From Symbiodinium natans (lineage: Eukaryota > Sar > Dinophyceae > Suessiales > Symbiodiniaceae), in NCBI GenBank assembly GCA_905221605.1, contig CAJNDS010000502.1, forward strand, positions 266,501-330,500: DNA of 64,000 nt, given 5' to 3'. Below, in pieces: positions 33,720 through 44,089 of this stretch. The notes under the pieces were generated by a model that saw nothing but the letters and a program-made list of their open reading frames with translations, searched no databases and was not told the DNA's origin. The position numbers and the translations under genes are program-made. The first letter of the stretch is position 1. The number at the start of each line of letters is the position of its first letter.

Positions 33720-34090
33720 TTTTTTGGGTGCTGCTTGAGCGGTAAGACCTGCCCTTCCCTACGCCGCAGCAAGTGCACGTGCAGAGGCGCACAGAACACC
33801 CACCGAGGTCTTCGCGACCGGCAACAGAGCCGGACTTCGCAGTGATAGCCAAAGTGACAAAGCTCGTTCGGTGGAGTTTCCAACTCTCGAAGGCAGGCTG
33901 GAACATCGTTGGGCACAGGCCCCTCCAAGACCTGCTGGGGGCAGCAGCGATCATCGCGCCGCTGACAAGGTGCTGCGGAAGAACCTGGAAAGTCTGACTG
34001 TCGAGCACCGGGTAGGTGAGGTTCTTGACAAAGCTCTCTGGTGCTCTCTTGACGTCTCTGGTTGGGACGCCTCACAGGAGGCAGATCTGG
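33720..34090. other. Repeat-free island with open frames on both strands
   Basis: About 370 bp without telomeric repeats. A - strand frame of 137 codons and two + strand frames (74 and 77 codons) overlap. None has a recognisable domain, so strand and status are undecided. It could be a longer exon or a remnant of another element. Confidence 0.3.
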
Positions 34091-34439
34091 GTTTTGGGGT
34101 TTAGGGTTTATCTAGCGGCTTTTATGCGATCTGCGGTTCTTTTAGGGGGTTTAGGGTTTAGGGTGTTTCGGGTTTAGGGTGTAAGAGGGCGGTAGCTTCG
34201 TGCTTGTGACATGGCAGAGCCTCCGTCAAAGCCGGCAGTGTTTTTATTGCTTGCTTTTGGGTTGGGGGCTTGAAGGGTACTATCTCGAAGTCTCACAGCC
34301 TCAGTACACTTGAGTCGTGCTGTCGGTCTTCGAAAATGCTAATGCCTAACGCTAAGCCCAAAATTTTCAAGACCCCAAGACCCCAAGACTTTACAAGCCC
34401 CTGAGCCCTAAAGTCTGTAAACCCTGAACCCTGACAATC

Positions 34440-34610
34440 CCTAGACCCTAAACCCTAAACACTAAACCCTAAACCCTAAACCCTAAACCCTGAACCCTGA
34501 ACCCTGAACCCTGAACCCTGAACCCTGAACCCTGAACCCTGAACCCTGAACCCTGAACCCTGAACCCTAAACCCTAAACCCTAAACCCTAAGCCCTAAAC
34601 CCTAAACCCT
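34440..34610. repeat. CCCTAAA/CCCTGAA array
   Basis: CCCTAAA blocks flank about ten CCCTGAA units; ends 10 bp before the class D exon. Confidence 0.95.
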
Positions 34611-34619
34611 TGATGCCAG

Positions 34620-34681
34620 GCTACAGCTGGTGCCAATCGAAGACGAGCCCCTGCCCAGTCGTTTGCGGGAACAACGAGCAG
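34620..34681 (+). CDS. Putative exon, class D
   Basis: Acceptor tgatgccAG, donor CAG|GCAAGC (GC type). Reads YSWCQSKTSPCPVVCGNNEQ. CPVVC is shared with the exon at 52363 and matches CPVSC and CPVTC elsewhere. CCCTAAA array directly upstream. Confidence 0.62.
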
Positions 34682-35180
34682 GCAAGCACCCGCTGCGTTT
34701 TAGTAGTCAGGATTGTAAGGGGTGCTATTTCACGCGGGCTGATCTAGGGGGCCTAAACCCTACACCCCAAGCCCCGGGCCCGAAGCCTTAAACCCTAAAC
34801 TTAAGGTTTTTGCTTTTGGAGCTCTAGGGTTTTCATCGGGTCTGAAGGAATTGAGGGACGCTCAGGAGGATGTTTCGGGGTTTTGAGGGCCGAAGGCACC
34901 AAGAAGCCCTAGACGCTCTACTACTAACTCCCCATCCCACAAGCTCAAAGCGAACCCTAAAACCCTAAAACCCTAAACCCTGAACCCTAAACCCTGAATC
35001 CGAACCCTAAAGATGAGACCTTGCGACTGCTCCCTTATGAAAGGCCCCTAAACCCTAAGACCCCTAAAAGACGCCCAAAAGACGCCTAAACCCTAAAAAA
35101 ATCCCTAAACCTGAACAAACCCCCAAAAGACGCCCTAGATCAAACCCCTCATCCCCAAACCCGTCCTTTTTCTGGCCCAG

Positions 35181-35233
35181 CGGAGAGGAGTGTTGGCTGA
35201 CGCCCTACGGAGCGGATGGCTCGAAGCTCAGAC
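35181..35233 (+). CDS. Putative exon, class A
   Basis: Acceptor tctggcccAG. Reads GEECWLTPYGADGSKLR. CWLTPY is nearly the same as CWVTPY at 46853. Donor not clear. Confidence 0.58.
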
Positions 35234-35494
35234 CAGCTCCCTCTTCGCGAATTTAGGGAGTTTTTGAGAATATTGAGGGATTTTGGGGCTTGGGGTTTAG
35301 GGAATTTAGAGATGTTTAAAGGATTTTTGGGGGTTTGGGGTTTCGGGATTTAAGGGTTTTGGGTTTGGGGCTTGAGGCACTGATATTCATGCCGCCATCC
35401 ACATCGCGCGCGCGTCTTGCCGTTTGTGTCCGTTGACTCGGCTTCCGTACAGGCAAATGAGCATTACGATCATCAGCATCTGGGGGTTTCCGTA

Positions 35495-35590
35495 GAGGTA
35501 CCCTGTTTGGGGGTCCCCTTAAGGGGATTGTATTCTATATGGGGAGTAAACGGGGTACCCCTATTTGGGAAATGCCCATCTAAAGTACCT
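35495..35590. repeat. Dispersed repeat shared with 15351 and 62445
   Basis: Contains AAGGGGATTGTATTCTAT and GGGGTACCCCTATTTGGGAA. Versions of these occur near 15375-15420 and 62455-62510. Confidence 0.5.
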
Positions 35591-36352
35591 TCCGTATCTC
35601 AGGTAGATTGAGATCTATTCCTTCACTAAGGGGGTGTGTTGGGGCTTCCTGGTGCAGGGTTTAGGGTTCAGGGTTCAGAAAATTTTTGCCTTCATGAAGC
35701 CAATATTTTTGGGAGCAAACCCTAAACCCTAGGGTTTAGGGTTTGGGGTTTAGGGTTTAGGGTAAAAGCCTCCTCGAAAAGGCCATCCTGACTGGATGCT
35801 GCCTCACAACCAGACCTGCCACCCGATCAACGAGCGGCGTCCCCAGCTTCTCCTTTTTCAAAAGAGCCATAATAGTAACAATAAAAATAACAATAGCAAT
35901 AATACAACAAACATATATCATATTCTATTTTGAAAATATAGCATGTTTTGCAGCATAGTATGTCATATATATATACATACATATACATATATATATATAT
36001 ACACATTAGCCAACCCGGACCTTTCTTAGGCCCCTTTGAGCCCTGGAACCCTGAACCCTTAGTTCTTGTCAGGAGTGATTTCAGGAGTCCATCTTATGCG
36101 CTCCTCAGTATGGGCTTAGAAGATCTTAGGGTGTCACACGAGTTTTACACCTCCAGGCAGGCAAAAACGTGCACGCAACGGGCTCTCGAAACCCAAGCAG
36201 GGTTCAAGCTAGGTCAAAACGCCCCCAGAACCCAAAACCCGAAGCCTTTCTTATGAACCTTCAAGAATTGCAAGACCACCTAAATCCTTGTCAACAATCA
36301 CCCCACAAAGCAACCCCAACCCTGAACCCCTCAAAAAAAAGCGGCCTATAAG

Positions 36353-36392
36353 GACCTGCCCTTGCCACGAGACCCACGAAGAAAAGTGCCGG
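36353..36392 (+). CDS. Putative exon, class C
   Basis: After ctataAG; reads TCPCHETHEEKCR to donor GTGCTT. Matches TCPCGTNAKMCR at 62274 with the same starting phase. Confidence 0.57.
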
Positions 36393-36489
36393 GTGCTTGG
36401 AGACGATGTGCTGATCGTCTTGGACCCCGAAGATTTTTCGGGATTCGGGGTCTAGGTGTTCAGAGTTTGGGGAATGTAAGGGTTTTGGT

Positions 36490-36648
36490 TAGGGCCCCTA
36501 AACCCCAAACCCTAAGCCCCAAACCCTAAGCCCTAAGCCCTAAGCCCTTAGCTCTAAACCCTAAACCCTAAACCCTAAACCCTAAACCCTAAACCCTAAA
36601 CCCTAAACCCTAAACCCTAAACCCTAAACCCTAAACCCTAAACCCTAT
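36490..36648. repeat. CCCTAAG then CCCTAAA array
   Basis: About 20 units, upstream of the exon at 36668. Confidence 0.95.
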
Positions 36649-36667
36649 GGATGCCTGCGACATGGAG

Positions 36668-36729
36668 GCCTTGGTGACGGAGACGTCGGTCTACCAGAAC
36701 TGCACGTGTCAGTACGACCTCGACTCGAG
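36668..36729 (+). CDS. Putative exon, CTCQ segment
   Basis: After acatggAG; reads ALVTETSVYQNCTCQYDLDS with an NCT sequon. Last exon before the intron holding the copia element. DSCICTQY at 56937 is similar. Confidence 0.48.
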
Positions 36730-36964
36730 GAAACGGTGGTCATGAAGCAGAATGATGTCTTGCGACACATGATGCTCTGCTACACTCCATTCCCTGCGTC
36801 TTTCATCACCAACGACAGCCTTCGAGGGGCTGGTCAACTGGGTTATAAGTACAGTTACAAGCTGGTACTATATAAGCACCATGAACCTAAACCCTATTAC
36901 CCTAGTAGCCCTACTAACCCTATTAACCCTAAACCCTGAACCCAAGTAGAGACCCTAAACCCTA

Positions 36965-37185
36965 TGCGGAGCTGCAACTGGTATTGTAGAAAAGAGTTAG
37001 TGTTGGGAGTTGAAAGGGTTAATAAACCCGGAAATCATGTATGGCTCAAGACTGGGCCATGTGCCTGGTAGTAAAAGGTGAGTGCCCTGCGGTTTGGGTT
37101 TGTTGTGTGGTTGGTCCAGGGAAATCAAGGGTTTCTGTTGGGGTTGACTGTTTGGTTTCTCGTCCCCCTTCGGTTGCCCCCCGTA
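36965..37185 (+). repeat. 5' LTR of the copia element
   Basis: 221 bp, TGCGGAGCTG...CCCCCCGTA, so it ends TA rather than the usual CA. It has AATAAA at 37020, a possible poly(A) signal, then CATGTATGGCTCAAG at 37036, resembling the spliced-leader 3' end. Confidence 0.88.
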
Positions 37186-37197
37186 GGTTATGAGCCC
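37186..37197 (+). promoter_or_regulatory. Primer-binding site for half-tRNA (initiator Met)
   Basis: GGTTATGAGCCC directly follows the LTR. It is the complement of GGGCUCAUAACC, the anticodon stem-loop of eukaryotic initiator tRNA-Met (CAU anticodon). Drosophila copia is known to prime from the 5' half of that tRNA at the same kind of site. The match is to an internal tRNA position, not the 3' CCA end. Confidence 0.72.
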
Positions 37198-37246
37198 AAA
37201 TTAGGCTCCCTGTGGGTTGGTTAAGATTTTATCTTTGTTTGGTGCC

Positions 37247-40200
37247 ATGGATATGATGCGGCGTCGATCTGAACCTGGACCATTATCGGCGGCCAATGAT
37301 GCCGAAGAAAATCGTGGTGATGGGGGTGAAGAACGACAACAAATGGTACAAGCGCTGACAGATGGTAGGGAGGTTGCAATGATACAACCAACGTCTCAGG
37401 TGGAAAACGAAGTGGTTCCGGTTCCAGCAGCGAATCCTTTCTGGAGCGAGCGGGCTCATGAAGAAATGAGACTGAGGCAATCAAGGCCAGCAAGTCTCCC
37501 TGCGAGCGGAGGGGATAGGAGTGGTGAAGAAACAAGAAGGCCACCGTCGTTGCCAGAACTTCGGGATCGGGAACCTGTTCCAGCTGAGAGGCCATCTTCA
37601 GGTTTGATGGGCCAGATGGAAAGAGGGAATATTGGTGAGACACAAGGCGAGGAAGAGCTTATTCCTGATCTGAGTGGTGAAGAACAAGGTGAAGATATGG
37701 CGGTGGTAAAGCGTGCGCTGAAAGAGTTGCTTGTGCAAACAAAGGAGCTGGGGAACAGATTGCATCGGGTGGAGGAGAAAAGCTATACCTCTGCTGCATC
37801 TGGGTCAGCTTCGAGAGCACGGAGCGCTGGAGTGGTGGACGCAAATGCTGCATATCCGTTGGGAATGACTCCAGAGAAGCAGTGCCTGCCAGGACAAGTT
37901 TTCTACACTGATGGTATGGGTGGCTTCTGGACTGTGTTGCCTGATGGGACATGGCTGCCGATTGAGGGCTACGACCTTCCAAAGGGTTGTGACCTTCAAC
38001 CCTTGCCTGAGCCCAGGAAAGGGGAGGTTCACGTGGAGGATGAGAAGGAAGTGCCAATGATGCACGTAACTGAAGGGAAGAAACCCTCCAGATTGCCTCC
38101 ATTGAATTACCCCATGGGAGGTTCTGCAAGTGGTGGATATGCAAGTGGACCACCTGGTTTAACACATGTTCCGATTACTTCCTTGCCGTCAGGCGTTGAT
38201 GGTTCTGCCGCACTGTTGGGAAATCAGCCCGGTTTTGTCTCAGCTCGGGAAACTTCAATGCAAGAGAACTCAGCAGGATCGGGTGGATATACAATGGTGG
38301 ATGATGTTCCATATCGGTGGAAAATGATTGCTGGGAAGTTGGAATTAGAGAAGGTTCCGCTCACAGCGTTTACGCCCGGAATGGGACATGGACTGCCGCA
38401 AGGGCCTGGTGGAAAGGTCAGCTTACCTCCTGGAGCTGTGGTGCCACGTGGGATGCCAAACATTGGTGATAGTTCTGGAACTGAACGTCCGGAGGCTCTT
38501 GGGAAGCATGTGATGAGCCTTCCTACTTTGGCAGACTACACACCAAGCAATCCGACGGCACTAGGTGATTGGATCGCAATGATCGAACCAATGTTGTCTT
38601 CGCTGACAGATACAGGAAGAGTGTGGTGGCAATCCGTCTATACAAAGGCGTATGAGGCGTACGCCAAATGGTTGAGTGTTTCTCCGCTGGAAAGGTTGGG
38701 CATCAAGGCTGAGCTGGAAGGGCTCAAGGGGGTTCGAACTGTGCATGTTTTGTTGGAGCAGAGAGCGGTGTCTTTGCTGCTACAAGCGATTCCGGAGAGA
38801 TTGAAGACCGAGATCGTTTCCACTCGAATGTTGGGGTCGGTGATGATATTTTACAAGTTGCTGACAGTTTACCAACCAGGTGGAGCAAACGAGCGCAGCA
38901 CGATGTTAAACTTCTTGGTGCAACCATCCTCAGCAACCTCGATCTCGGAGGCTATTAAGGGAGTGCGACAATGGGCGCAATGGCGTTCCCGGTTAAGGGA
39001 GCTGCGAGCATCCGAGCCGGATGCTACCTTGCTTATCAAGGGATTGGATGCTTTATCATCCGCGTTGCTGGCAAAACACCCTACGGTGCATTTCAGAGTG
39101 GCATCCTTCCGGGAGAAATTGGGGGTGGACTACTCGCCGACCTCTGAAACTGCGACACAACTAGCTGAAATGTTACAAGCAGAATTCGAACTGCTATTGC
39201 ATAGCGCTGGTGAACAAGAGGTGAAGCAGGACTCGGACGCCAAGAAAAGGGCCAGGTTAAACAAGGCCCAAAAGGGAACTGGTGACGAGACGGAGGAGGG
39301 TGACAAAGGCAAAGGGAAAGGAAAAAGGTACAGCGGAGATGGTGAACGTCCTTTCTGTTGGATATATGGGAAGACAGAAGCAGGCTGCAAGTTCGGATCA
39401 CGGTGCAAATTTCGCCATGACAAGGACTCCCTGGAGCGTGGAAGATGTTTTGAATGTGGGGCCATTGGCCATTTACAGCCGCAGTGTCCATACAAAGATG
39501 GTGTAAGTTCCAATGCGGACTTAAATCCTGAAAGGAATAGATCTAAAGGGAATTCTCCCAAAGGGGGAAAGGGCGGCAAAGGTGCAAAATGGGGAAATGC
39601 CAAAAAGGCAGAAGTGGCTGAAGTGGGAGATGAGATGGCTAATGCGGGATTGGATAAAGGTTCTGCAAGTCCCTCATCACCATCAACAACCAATCAGGTC
39701 CTTGCTGAAGCGCTAGAAGTGCTGAAATCTATGAAGCTGTCATCAGCGCAGTCAGCATCAAGCGGAGATCCCAGTGTTCGAATGTTATGTGACTCTGGAT
39801 TATTTCAGCAGGAAGGGAGAGTGGCGTTGGTGGATACAGCTGCTACGCATCTTGTGCGGACGCTTTTTCCATGGGAACGTTTACCCGACACTACTGTTAT
39901 GGTGCAAAGCGCGCTTGGTGGTGTGACAATGAGGATTACAGAGAAAGGGACGTTGATTAGGGAAGACAATGGGCCCCTGATTATCCCTCTCTGGTTGATC
40001 CTGGAGTTTGGGGCGAACCTCACCGTGATCAATGGGATGTGTCACGTGAGTGCAAAATCTTCGCTGGACCAACTCTTATGGTTTGAACATGGCTGTTTGG
40101 TTATGGATTACAAAACAGCTGAGAAAATGGTTTTGCATGCTGAAAGGCAGCGTGCGTCGTTGTCCCATTCTCAATGGAGGAATGGAAGGGCGGGCTGTGG

Positions 40201-43200
40201 AGTCGGTTCGTCTGATGCCACGTTGTTGCCGAAGCAGGGAGAAGGCCGAGGAGTATGCGTTCTACATGTGGCCAGGGTTTCTGACACCAATGAGTGTTCG
40301 GGAATGGGCATGTTGGACTCGGGAGCATCACATCCTCTCAGATCACTTCGTCCTGGTGAACAGCTTCCGCAGCAAAAGGTGTTGGTGTCTTTAGCTGTTG
40401 GATCTCGGGAGATGTGTATTACTCCAGGTGGGACCCTGGTAACTCCTGAAATGGTAGATCCACTAGTGCCAATTGGCAAAGCGAGCGCCTTGGTTGGTCT
40501 CAGAGTTCAGTGGCGTGGTGGCAAGTGCACAGCCTCACATCCTGTTCTGGGAGAACTTCGCGTTCGTGATCTGAATGGGTGCCCTTGTTTGGAAAAGAAG
40601 GTGGCGCTTCAGATCATTGATGAAATGGATTGGTGTTCACCAAAACAAGCATTGAAGGTGGCACGTATGGTTCAAGGGTGTCCGAGTACGGACAACGAGG
40701 TGGCTGTAAAAGCGTCGTTGCAAAGCGCAGCGCGGACAGCGTCAGCGAATGAGGAGGAGTTCGTCCAGGCATGCTGGCGGTTTCTTCGGTGGTATTATGG
40801 AGATATACCAGAAAATATGCTGATGGAGCTGTTGCCACGTGGAGATATTGCGGCGTTGCCTTTCAACCGTCATAAAAGGAGACGGCTGGCACGAGCAAAA
40901 AGGGTGGTGGTACACCTATTTTCGGGAAAACAAAAATGGCATTTTCCCAGTCGGGATGTGGAGGTACTGGAGCTGGATTTGAAGAAAGGCGGTGACCTAC
41001 ATAAGTCGAGCGTCTGGAAGTATCTTCTGCATCTGGCGGCTGAAGGAAAGGTGGTTGCTGTGGTTGGAGGACCTCCGTGCAGGACAGTGTCAAGGTTGAG
41101 AGGTGAAGACGGTGGTCCACCTGTATTACGCCGACGCTGTGGGCCTGAACGGTTGGGATTAAAGAGTCTTCCTTGGCCACATCAAGAATTAGCTCAAAAG
41201 GATGGTGTTTTACTTCTGAAGATGCTTTTCCTATATGACGTGGCGGTGCATTCAAGGTGTGGAACTGCTGAAGTCATCAATGGGAGTTCTGTCTTCTTTG
41301 GTATGGAAAGCCCTGGGGACCCTGAACTCATAGGGAAGGATTTCTCTCAGAACGGCAAAACGGTCTTGAGTGCTGAGGATCTGGTGGATGGTTCTCAGGA
41401 AGGGCTCTCAAGTCCTACCTTCTGGAGTTGGCCAGAGGTGAAAAGCTTTTGTGAGCGTTATGGAATGTACGCTGCACATTTTGATCAGGGAGCATTGGGA
41501 CATGCTCTGGTGAAACCTACGACTTTCCTGGTGTCTGATATGGAACTGTGGGAATCGTTGGAACAGGTTCGCGTGGTTGTTCCGTGGTCGGCAACATTCG
41601 CTTCTACCCTGGAAGAACGTATTGGACAGTCCTCCATATGGGCGCGATGGGCGTTTGGATTGGTTAAAAGAATACGTCACAGGTTGGCACAATGGTTGCA
41701 TGAGAGCGATGCTGAACGGGAAGCTATGGTGTTAAAAAAGGAAGAACGAGAAGGGACGTTACGGAGGCTGACAACGGAGGAGCGAGCTTTCCGTGACCAT
41801 TGCCTAAGGGGGCATATTCCTTTCAGACGTGATTGTCAAATTTGTGTGTCTGCCGCTGGAAAAGAGCGTCGCCGTTTGAGGCGGAAACATGGGGATGCTT
41901 ACACTTTATCACTGGACTTGGCAGGTCCATACAAGTGTTCAAAGGATGCTCACCAGCAGAAGCCACGACACGCTGTTATTGGTGTGTATCAATTTCCAAT
42001 GTTGGATCCCAATGTGGGTCGCCCTCTTGATAAGGAGGAAGATGCGGATGAGGTGGAAGATCAGGTGGTAGATGAAGGTGCTGGTGTTGGAGAATGGTTA
42101 GGTGATGCCGTCGCGAACTTCGAGGAGGAAGACTCTGCACCGGTGGAACCTGCACCAGTTCTGGAGGCAGAGGTGTTGAAAATCCAAGCTTCTGAAAAAT
42201 CCTGGAAGGAACTGAGGGACCATTTGACCCAACCTGTCCGTATGATCAACTTCGTTATGGTGGAGCCGATTGTGGATAAACAGCAAACGACTGTTTTGTC
42301 GGCGGTTCAAAGAATGATGGTGCGCTTGCAGAGACATGGGTATCCGGTGTTGAGAATCCATTCAGATCGAGCGGGGGAGTTTGTCAATGCACGCTTCCGG
42401 TCCTTTTGTGAAACTCGTCTGATATACAGGACCACTGGTGATCCTGGAGTCCCGCAAACGAATGGGCGCGCTGAAGCATGTGTGGGTTTATTCAAACGTG
42501 GTGTGAGGTCGCTCTTAAAGGAGGCGCGACTCGGGCCGGCGTACTGGGCACTGGCTGCTCGCCATTGGTCAATGTTACGGTGGCAGAAAGCTGAAAGGGA
42601 GTTGGGTTTGAAACCGAAAGCATTGCTTCCCTTTGGTGCTCAGATTCAAGTCAAACGTCGTCCGTGGGAGTTGCTGGGTCCGGATGGAACAAAGAAAGGT
42701 CGGCAATGGGTCGATCGTACGCAGCCCGCGCTTCTTTTGGGTCCATGCGATGACCTACCTGGTGGTTATTGGGTGGAAGCTCAAGGGACTGCCAAAGATC
42801 CGGATGAACTGGTGTTATTTCCCTGCACTACGATTTTTTCCAATATAAAGGAACCACCTGCGTTGGAGCTGGAAGGGGTGGTAGAAGAACAGGAGCCTTC
42901 TCCTCCGGAGCATCGTCTCAAGGGGAAAAAACCAGCGCTTCGGTTCGCTGATGAGGAAGGTCCTCCTTTACCTCCACCTCGCGATCCTCCGGCTCACCAT
43001 CGGTTAAAGGAAAAAAGCCCGGCCTCTTCACTGCGTGGTCATGTGGGCTCTTTGCGCTTGCTTCGCAAGCGGGGGGAGAGTCCGCCCTTAGAAATTTTCG
43101 AGGATGACATGCAGGGTTTGGGGGAGCTGGAAGAAAATGCAGATGTTGAGGACAATGTTCCTGGTGATGAGTATTGGCCGACATGCTGTTCTCCTCATGA

Positions 43201-44089
43201 AAATGCTTATTTGGTCTGCAAAAGTGAGACTGCCGAGGATGGAACACAGTTGGAAAAAGAAGAACAAAAAGCCAAGTCAATGTATGAGAGGTCTGTGTAT
43301 GATTACGTGGACTGTGAGGAGCTTTTGGAAGGGATTGTATACCCAAAGAGGGTGAATCGGAGAGGTGGTATCAACAATTGGTGCACAAGTACACGAGCTC
43401 TGGTGTTGGGCCACTATACTCATGGCGGAGTGTGTGGTATTACAAAGGAGACCCATCGAAGGCCATGGCTATGTCGTTATTTGACATCATTTGTGAAGCA
43501 CCACAATCCTGAAGCCAAATTTTCTGCTCTTCAGATCTCGTGCAATGCTCCGGTATCATTGCATAGGGATAGTCACAATGAAAAGCATTGCTGCAATTAT
43601 GTGTGTGGCTTTGGTGACTATAAAGAGGGTCAGCTGTGGGTTGAGGATGAAAAGGTTTTGGAGGAAGGAGCTGAAGTGGTGGAGCAATCCTATGGGAAGA
43701 AAGTCTTACCTGGAAAATTGGTGGATATCCACTGGAACTTCATGTCGTTCTTTCCGAGAAAACTGCATGGTCCTATGCCTTGGAAAGGGAACAGAGTATC
43801 CTTGACAGGGTACACACCTGTTTTTATGGAGCGATTGAGCTACAAGGATAGGTGCTATCTACTCCAATGCAAGTTTCCTCTTCCGGAACCACAAGCTGAA
43901 GAAGGTGAAAAAAGGAAATGGTTAAAAATGACGCTGAGAGAAACCTCGCTGGACGACCTTGCAGAGGAAGTCGACTACGCTGTGTTTGAAGCGCATCAAT
44001 GGGCTCTAGAGGAGCATTTGAGTATTCGACGCCTAATTGCTGAACAGGAATGCTTGCATTTTGGACGAGTTCCATGGATCGGCCAATGA
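37247..44089 (+). CDS. Copia Gag-Pol polyprotein (Gag, zinc fingers, two proteases, C5-MTase-like, integrase, TET/JBP-like)
   Basis: 2280 codons from ATG 37247 (GCCATGG context) to TGA 44087. Residues ~426-652 are a helical Gag region. Residues ~700-725 are a CCCH-type finger (CWIYGKTEAGCKFGSRCKFRH) and ~734-747 a CCHC knuckle (CFECGAIGHLQPQC). Aspartic protease motifs are at D863 (DTAAT) and D1024 (DSGAS). Residues ~1217-1440 show HLFSGK and GGPPCRTVSRLR with C1278, like motifs I and IV of C5-cytosine methyltransferases. The integrase has an HHCC-like start near 1515 and catalytic D1557, D1707, E1743 with D-E spacing of 35. Residues ~2090-2190 have H2106-R-D2108, GQLWV, H2174 and R2183, the iron and 2-oxoglutarate ligand pattern of TET/JBP dioxygenases. 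Enzyme functions are inferred from motifs. Confidence 0.88.
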   Translation: MDMMRRRSEPGPLSAANDAEENRGDGGEERQQMVQALTDGREVAMIQPTSQVENEVVPVPAANPFWSERAHEEMRLRQSRPASLPASGGDRSGEETRRPPSLPELRDREPVPAERPSSGLMGQMERGNIGETQGEEELIPDLSGEEQGEDMAVVKRALKELLVQTKELGNRLHRVEEKSYTSAASGSASRARSAGVVDANAAYPLGMTPEKQCLPGQVFYTDGMGGFWTVLPDGTWLPIEGYDLPKGCDLQPLPEPRKGEVHVEDEKEVPMMHVTEGKKPSRLPPLNYPMGGSASGGYASGPPGLTHVPITSLPSGVDGSAALLGNQPGFVSARETSMQENSAGSGGYTMVDDVPYRWKMIAGKLELEKVPLTAFTPGMGHGLPQGPGGKVSLPPGAVVPRGMPNIGDSSGTERPEALGKHVMSLPTLADYTPSNPTALGDWIAMIEPMLSSLTDTGRVWWQSVYTKAYEAYAKWLSVSPLERLGIKAELEGLKGVRTVHVLLEQRAVSLLLQAIPERLKTEIVSTRMLGSVMIFYKLLTVYQPGGANERSTMLNFLVQPSSATSISEAIKGVRQWAQWRSRLRELRASEPDATLLIKGLDALSSALLAKHPTVHFRVASFREKLGVDYSPTSETATQLAEMLQAEFELLLHSAGEQEVKQDSDAKKRARLNKAQKGTGDETEEGDKGKGKGKRYSGDGERPFCWIYGKTEAGCKFGSRCKFRHDKDSLERGRCFECGAIGHLQPQCPYKDGVSSNADLNPERNRSKGNSPKGGKGGKGAKWGNAKKAEVAEVGDEMANAGLDKGSASPSSPSTTNQVLAEALEVLKSMKLSSAQSASSGDPSVRMLCDSGLFQQEGRVALVDTAATHLVRTLFPWERLPDTTVMVQSALGGVTMRITEKGTLIREDNGPLIIPLWLILEFGANLTVINGMCHVSAKSSLDQLLWFEHGCLVMDYKTAEKMVLHAERQRASLSHSQWRNGRAGCGVGSSDATLLPKQGEGRGVCVLHVARVSDTNECSGMGMLDSGASHPLRSLRPGEQLPQQKVLVSLAVGSREMCITPGGTLVTPEMVDPLVPIGKASALVGLRVQWRGGKCTASHPVLGELRVRDLNGCPCLEKKVALQIIDEMDWCSPKQALKVARMVQGCPSTDNEVAVKASLQSAARTASANEEEFVQACWRFLRWYYGDIPENMLMELLPRGDIAALPFNRHKRRRLARAKRVVVHLFSGKQKWHFPSRDVEVLELDLKKGGDLHKSSVWKYLLHLAAEGKVVAVVGGPPCRTVSRLRGEDGGPPVLRRRCGPERLGLKSLPWPHQELAQKDGVLLLKMLFLYDVAVHSRCGTAEVINGSSVFFGMESPGDPELIGKDFSQNGKTVLSAEDLVDGSQEGLSSPTFWSWPEVKSFCERYGMYAAHFDQGALGHALVKPTTFLVSDMELWESLEQVRVVVPWSATFASTLEERIGQSSIWARWAFGLVKRIRHRLAQWLHESDAEREAMVLKKEEREGTLRRLTTEERAFRDHCLRGHIPFRRDCQICVSAAGKERRRLRRKHGDAYTLSLDLAGPYKCSKDAHQQKPRHAVIGVYQFPMLDPNVGRPLDKEEDADEVEDQVVDEGAGVGEWLGDAVANFEEEDSAPVEPAPVLEAEVLKIQASEKSWKELRDHLTQPVRMINFVMVEPIVDKQQTTVLSAVQRMMVRLQRHGYPVLRIHSDRAGEFVNARFRSFCETRLIYRTTGDPGVPQTNGRAEACVGLFKRGVRSLLKEARLGPAYWALAARHWSMLRWQKAERELGLKPKALLPFGAQIQVKRRPWELLGPDGTKKGRQWVDRTQPALLLGPCDDLPGGYWVEAQGTAKDPDELVLFPCTTIFSNIKEPPALELEGVVEEQEPSPPEHRLKGKKPALRFADEEGPPLPPPRDPPAHHRLKEKSPASSLRGHVGSLRLLRKRGESPPLEIFEDDMQGLGELEENADVEDNVPGDEYWPTCCSPHENAYLVCKSETAEDGTQLEKEEQKAKSMYERSVYDYVDCEELLEGIVYPKRVNRRGGINNWCTSTRALVLGHYTHGGVCGITKETHRRPWLCRYLTSFVKHHNPEAKFSALQISCNAPVSLHRDSHNEKHCCNYVCGFGDYKEGQLWVEDEKVLEEGAEVVEQSYGKKVLPGKLVDIHWNFMSFFPRKLHGPMPWKGNRVSLTGYTPVFMERLSYKDRCYLLQCKFPLPEPQAEEGEKRKWLKMTLRETSLDDLAEEVDYAVFEAHQWALEEHLSIRRLIAEQECLHFGRVPWIGQ

